Assembly (NCBI GenBank): GCA_913049565.1
Contig: CAJWZG010000097.1
Location: 1 to 9,602, forward strand
Length of the DNA stretch: 9,602 nucleotides
Source: an uncultured Gammaproteobacteria bacterium
GTDB taxonomy: Bacteria > Pseudomonadota > Gammaproteobacteria > Pseudomonadales > Azotimanducaceae_A
Reading direction: 5' to 3'
The notes beneath the pieces are model-generated. The model searched no databases, was not told where the DNA came from, and was given only the letters and a program-made list of their open reading frames with translations. The first letter of the stretch is position 1, and each line of letters begins with the position of its first letter. The position numbers and the translations under genes are program-made. This document shows, one piece after another, positions 6,489-9,602 of this stretch.

Positions 6489-7958
6489 ATGCGACGAATT
6501 GCCAACGAAGCACTCACCTTTGACGACGTGCTGCTGCTGCCTGCTTTTTCTAATACGTTACCCTCCCAAGTTACGCTGAAGTCCCAGCTGACGAAAAACA
6601 TATCGCTGAACATTCCTTTGCTGTCGTCCGCCATGGACACCGTAACCGAAGCGCGCCTTGCGATTGCGGTGGCGCAAGAAGGTGGTATTGGCATCGTGCA
6701 TAAAAATATGACCATCGAGAAACAGGCTCGCGAAGTGCGGGCGGTCAAGAAGTATGAGTCAGGGATTATCCGCGATGCTGTGACCATACATCCCGAAGCC
6801 ACGCTGCAAGCTCTGTATGCGTTGACCCAAGAGCACGGTATCTCGGGGGTTCCTGTGGTAGCTGACGGTAAGCTCGCGGGCATCATTACCAGCCGAGACC
6901 TCAGATTTGAAGGTCGAACCGATGCGCTTGTTCAAGACGTGATGACCCCGAGAGCCAGATTGATCACAGCACTGGAAGGGACAGATTTTGATCATGTGAC
7001 GCGTTTGTTGCATGAGCATAGAATCGAAAAAGTGCTGTTGGTTAACGAGGCCGATGAACTCACCGGCATGATCACCGTAAAAGACATCGTCAAAGCACAG
7101 GCCTACCCGATGGCGTGCAAGGATGAGCAGGGGCAACTGCGTGTAGGTGCCAGTGTCGGCACCAGTGAAGAAACCGAGCAGCGTATTGCCGCCTTGGTTG
7201 AGGCAGGGGTTGACGTTGTCGTCGTCGACACCGCTCACGGGCATAGCCAAGGTGTGCTCGACCAAGTTGCATGGATTAAAGAGAACTTTCCTGGCTTAGA
7301 CGTTATCGGCGGTAACGTGGCTACTGCAGCCGGTGCCAAGGCATTGATTGATGCTGGCGTCGACGCCGTAAAAGTGGGTATTGGCCCCGGTTCAATTTGC
7401 ACGACTCGCATAGTTGCTGGTGTGGGCGTGCCGCAAATTACCGCTATTTCAGAGGCAGCAGCGGCGGCAGCTGCCGCGGGCATTCCGGTGATTGCAGACG
7501 GCGGAATACGCTACTCCGGTGATATTGCCAAGGCGATCGCGGCTGGCGCTAGCGCCATCATGATAGGCAGCTTGTTTGCCGGCACCGATGAATCGCCCGG
7601 TGAGGTCGAGCTTTATCAGGGTCGTACCTACAAATCTTACCGTGGGATGGGCTCGTTGGGCGCTATGGCCCAGCAACACGGATCGAGCGATCGATATTTT
7701 CAGGAAGTCGAGGGTGACGGACGTAAGCTTGTGCCTGAGGGTGTCGAGGGACGAGTAGCTTATAAAGGACCGCTCGGGCCAATAGTGCATCAGCTGATGG
7801 GCGGTTTAAGAGCATCCATGGGATACACGGGCAGCGTTGATATAGACACTATGCGCACGCAACCGGAGTTTGTTCGAGTGAGTAGTGCGGCCATGGTCGA
7901 ATCACATGTGCACGATGTCTCTATTACCCGTGAAGCGCCGAATTATCCCGTGAGTTAG
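6489..7958 (+). CDS. guaB: Inosine-5'-monophosphate dehydrogenase
   Basis: GuaB oxidises IMP to XMP with NAD+, the first committed step of guanine nucleotide synthesis, in the cytoplasm. The 489 residues match the bacterial family length. The N-terminus [15 protein letters not shown] is typical. A (beta/alpha)8 barrel is interrupted by a pair of CBS domains (about 92-205, including GISGVPVV and [16 protein letters not shown]) that bind purine nucleotides for regulation. The catalytic loop GPGSICTTR places the nucleophile at Cys304. [15 protein letters not shown] (335 onward) binds the phosphate. GRVAYKGP (421-428) belongs to the mobile flap. A run of eight alanines (323-330) occupies a surface helix that is less uniform in relatives. 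The ATG at 6489 has a modest GGGG ribosome-binding site six bases upstream and gives the canonical N-terminus. It is followed by guaA after 97 bases. Confidence 0.98.
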   Translation: MRRIANEALTFDDVLLLPAFSNTLPSQVTLKSQLTKNISLNIPLLSSAMDTVTEARLAIAVAQEGGIGIVHKNMTIEKQAREVRAVKKYESGIIRDAVTIHPEATLQALYALTQEHGISGVPVVADGKLAGIITSRDLRFEGRTDALVQDVMTPRARLITALEGTDFDHVTRLLHEHRIEKVLLVNEADELTGMITVKDIVKAQAYPMACKDEQGQLRVGASVGTSEETEQRIAALVEAGVDVVVVDTAHGHSQGVLDQVAWIKENFPGLDVIGGNVATAAGAKALIDAGVDAVKVGIGPGSICTTRIVAGVGVPQITAISEAAAAAAAAGIPVIADGGIRYSGDIAKAIAAGASAIMIGSLFAGTDESPGEVELYQGRTYKSYRGMGSLGAMAQQHGSSDRYFQEVEGDGRKLVPEGVEGRVAYKGPLGPIVHQLMGGLRASMGYTGSVDIDTMRTQPEFVRVSSAAMVESHVHDVSITREAPNYPVS

Positions 7959-8055
7959 CCGAACCGTCTGCCAGTACAGTTCTCGCAATCAGATGGCTGG
8001 GCAGCGTAAACGGGGGCAGTCAAAGCGTCGGTAGATTGAATAAGGAAATCAGTTC
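7959..8055 (+). other. guaB-guaA spacer
   Basis: The 97-base spacer contains no gene and no convincing hairpin followed by a T run, so readthrough from guaB into guaA is expected. The good Shine-Dalgarno AAGGA (8042-8046) lies nine bases before the guaA ATG. Only a weak five-base pairing (CTGCC with GGCAG) is visible around 7968-8005. Confidence 0.5.
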
Positions 8056-9602
8056 ATGCAGAGCGCGCTCAGAGAAATTCATGCCCAGCGACTGCTGATT
8101 CTCGATTTCGGTTCGCAATATACCCAGTTGATAGCTCGCCGCGTCCGTGAGTGCGGGGTGTACTGTGAGATTTATCCGTTCGACATCAGCGCACAGGACA
8201 TTAACGCGTTCGCGCCAGCCGGCATCATTCTATCCGGCGGCCCGGACACCGTGACCGAGGGCGCGACGCCGCGCATTCCAGAAGCAATATTTACCTTGGG
8301 TGTGCCGGTGTTGGGCATTTGTTATGGGTTGCAGGCCATGGCGGCCCAACTGGGCGGAGAGGTTGTGGCATCTGAGCTCAGAGAGTTTGGTCATGCGCGA
8401 ATCAAGGGTGAGCAAACCAGCCAGCTGCTAGCTGCGGTGTTTGATAAGACGGACGAAGTCAATGTCTGGATGAGCCATGGCGACAAAGTGGCAGCGATGC
8501 CGGATGGCTTCGTTTGCACGGCCAGTTCAGCCAACGCTCCGTTTGCAGCGATCGAAGACGCGGAACGTCGGTTCTTTGGGGTGCAATTTCACCCGGAAGT
8601 GACTCATACCGATAAAGGCGATGCTCTGATTCGACGATTTGCTGGAGACCTTTGCGGCTGCGAGGGTAGCTGGACCTCTGCCAACATTGTCGATGATGCG
8701 GTCGCATCTATTCGGGCACAGGTCGGCGACGAAAAGGTGGTGCTGGGTTTGTCTGGCGGAGTCGATTCTTCCGTAGTAGCAGCGCTGCTCGCCCGAGCGA
8801 TTGGGGATCAGCTCACCTGTATTTTTGTCGATAACGGGCTGTTGCGAAAAAACGAAAGCGAGGAGGTACGCGCCGCGTTCTCTGGTGCCATGGGAGCGGG
8901 CAAACTTGCCGAGCTGAATATCATCACGGTTAATGCCCAGGCGGAGTTTTTGAGCAAGTTGGCGGGAGTCGATGATCCTGAAGCGAAACGAAAAATCATT
9001 GGAGCCACGTTTATTGACGTATTTGACCGCGAGGCCAATGCGCTAAGAGACGTGAATTACCTTGCCCAAGGCACAATTTATCCCGACGTGATCGAATCGG
9101 CCGCGTCGAAGTTCGGCAAAGCCCATGTAATCAAATCACATCACAATGTGGGCGGTTTGCCAGAGCGAATGACCTTGAAGCTAGTCGAACCGCTTCGTGA
9201 GCTGTTCAAAGACGAGGTGCGTAAAATCGGCCTGCACTTAGGTCTGCCAGAATCGCTGATCTATCGTCATCCATTCCCCGGCCCCGGACTTGGGGTGCGT
9301 ATCCTAGGCGAAGTAAAACACGATTACGCTGACGTACTCCGCGAAGCGGACGCAATTTTCATACAAGAGCTGCGCGATGCCGGTCTTTATGAACAGGTAT
9401 CGCAAGCCTTTGCTGTATATCTGCCGGTAAAATCTGTGGGCGTCGTGGGGGATGCACGTCGCTACGAGCATGTGATCGCTCTGCGAGCGGTGGAGACCAT
9501 CGATTTCATGACCGCCCGATGGGCGCACTTGCCCTATGAATTCATTGAACAGGTATCCAACCGCATCATCAACGAGATAGCAGCAATCTCAAGGGTAGTT
9601 TA
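8056..9602 (+). CDS. guaA: GMP synthase (glutamine-hydrolysing), 3' end outside window
   Basis: GuaA aminates XMP to GMP using ATP and ammonia from glutamine, the step after GuaB. 515 codons are visible, ending at [13 protein letters not shown]. Relatives continue with a Tyr and about a dozen more residues, so the gene is cut just before its end. The N-terminal class I glutamine amidotransferase domain (about 12-200) has [18 protein letters not shown], the nucleophile Cys89 in GICYG, and His179 and Glu181 in FHPEV. The ATP pyrophosphatase domain has the PP-loop SGGVDSS (233-239). The C-terminal dimerisation domain has [17 protein letters not shown] (about 404-420), followed by the XMP-binding [14 protein letters not shown]. 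All catalytic residues are intact. The ATG at 8056 is preceded by AAGGA at nine bases. It is probably cotranscribed with guaB. Confidence 0.97.
   Translation, partial: MQSALREIHAQRLLILDFGSQYTQLIARRVRECGVYCEIYPFDISAQDINAFAPAGIILSGGPDTVTEGATPRIPEAIFTLGVPVLGICYGLQAMAAQLGGEVVASELREFGHARIKGEQTSQLLAAVFDKTDEVNVWMSHGDKVAAMPDGFVCTASSANAPFAAIEDAERRFFGVQFHPEVTHTDKGDALIRRFAGDLCGCEGSWTSANIVDDAVASIRAQVGDEKVVLGLSGGVDSSVVAALLARAIGDQLTCIFVDNGLLRKNESEEVRAAFSGAMGAGKLAELNIITVNAQAEFLSKLAGVDDPEAKRKIIGATFIDVFDREANALRDVNYLAQGTIYPDVIESAASKFGKAHVIKSHHNVGGLPERMTLKLVEPLRELFKDEVRKIGLHLGLPESLIYRHPFPGPGLGVRILGEVKHDYADVLREADAIFIQELRDAGLYEQVSQAFAVYLPVKSVGVVGDARRYEHVIALRAVETIDFMTARWAHLPYEFIEQVSNRIINEIAAISRVV

Noticed and set aside
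6461..7265. Two minus-strand reading frames (141 and 168 codons) opposite guaB
   Set aside because: Both are antisense to fully conserved guaB sequence, overlap each other and lack recognisable domains.
1..9602. Defence system, mobile element, CRISPR array or phage genes
   Set aside because: All substantial reading frames on the coding strands are recognised conserved genes in a conserved order. No transposase, integrase, repeat array, target-site duplication or foreign-looking island is seen.

Overview
The window reads as an ordinary stretch of a gammaproteobacterial chromosome with moderate to slightly high GC. The order hisS - yfgM - bamB - der, then xseA divergent from guaB-guaA, is the arrangement known from Escherichia coli and many relatives. 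The proteins match those families over their full length. A non-enteric gammaproteobacterium is likely, because yfgM is separated from hisS by about 200 bases and a secreted M23 metallopeptidase sits between der and xseA. The genus cannot be named from the sequence.

Left part (1-4020, all on the + strand): the 3' end of hisS (histidyl-tRNA synthetase), a 197-base gap with several inverted repeats, then a tight block of yfgM (membrane-anchored periplasmic TPR protein), bamB (outer membrane lipoprotein of the BAM complex) and der (ribosome-assembly GTPase). In the block, yfgM and bamB abut or overlap depending on the bamB start. der begins with TTG two bases after the bamB stop, so translational coupling is likely.

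Middle part (4040-6324, - strand): xseA (large subunit of exonuclease VII) is followed five bases later by an M23 peptidase with a signal peptide and all zinc and catalytic residues. This pair converges on der with only 19 bases between the stops and no recognisable terminator.

Right part (6489 to the end, + strand): guaB (IMP dehydrogenase) and guaA (GMP synthase, cut by the window edge), the two steps from IMP to GMP. They are divergent from xseA across a 164-base region holding a reasonable sigma70-like promoter for guaB.

Every gene is an intact housekeeping gene apart from the two cut by the window edges. I see no mobile element, CRISPR array, tRNA, rRNA, phage or defence gene, and no convincing new system. 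The most useful points for follow-up are the structured hisS-yfgM gap and the peptidase linked to xseA. Nothing longer than 200 bases lacks a gene.
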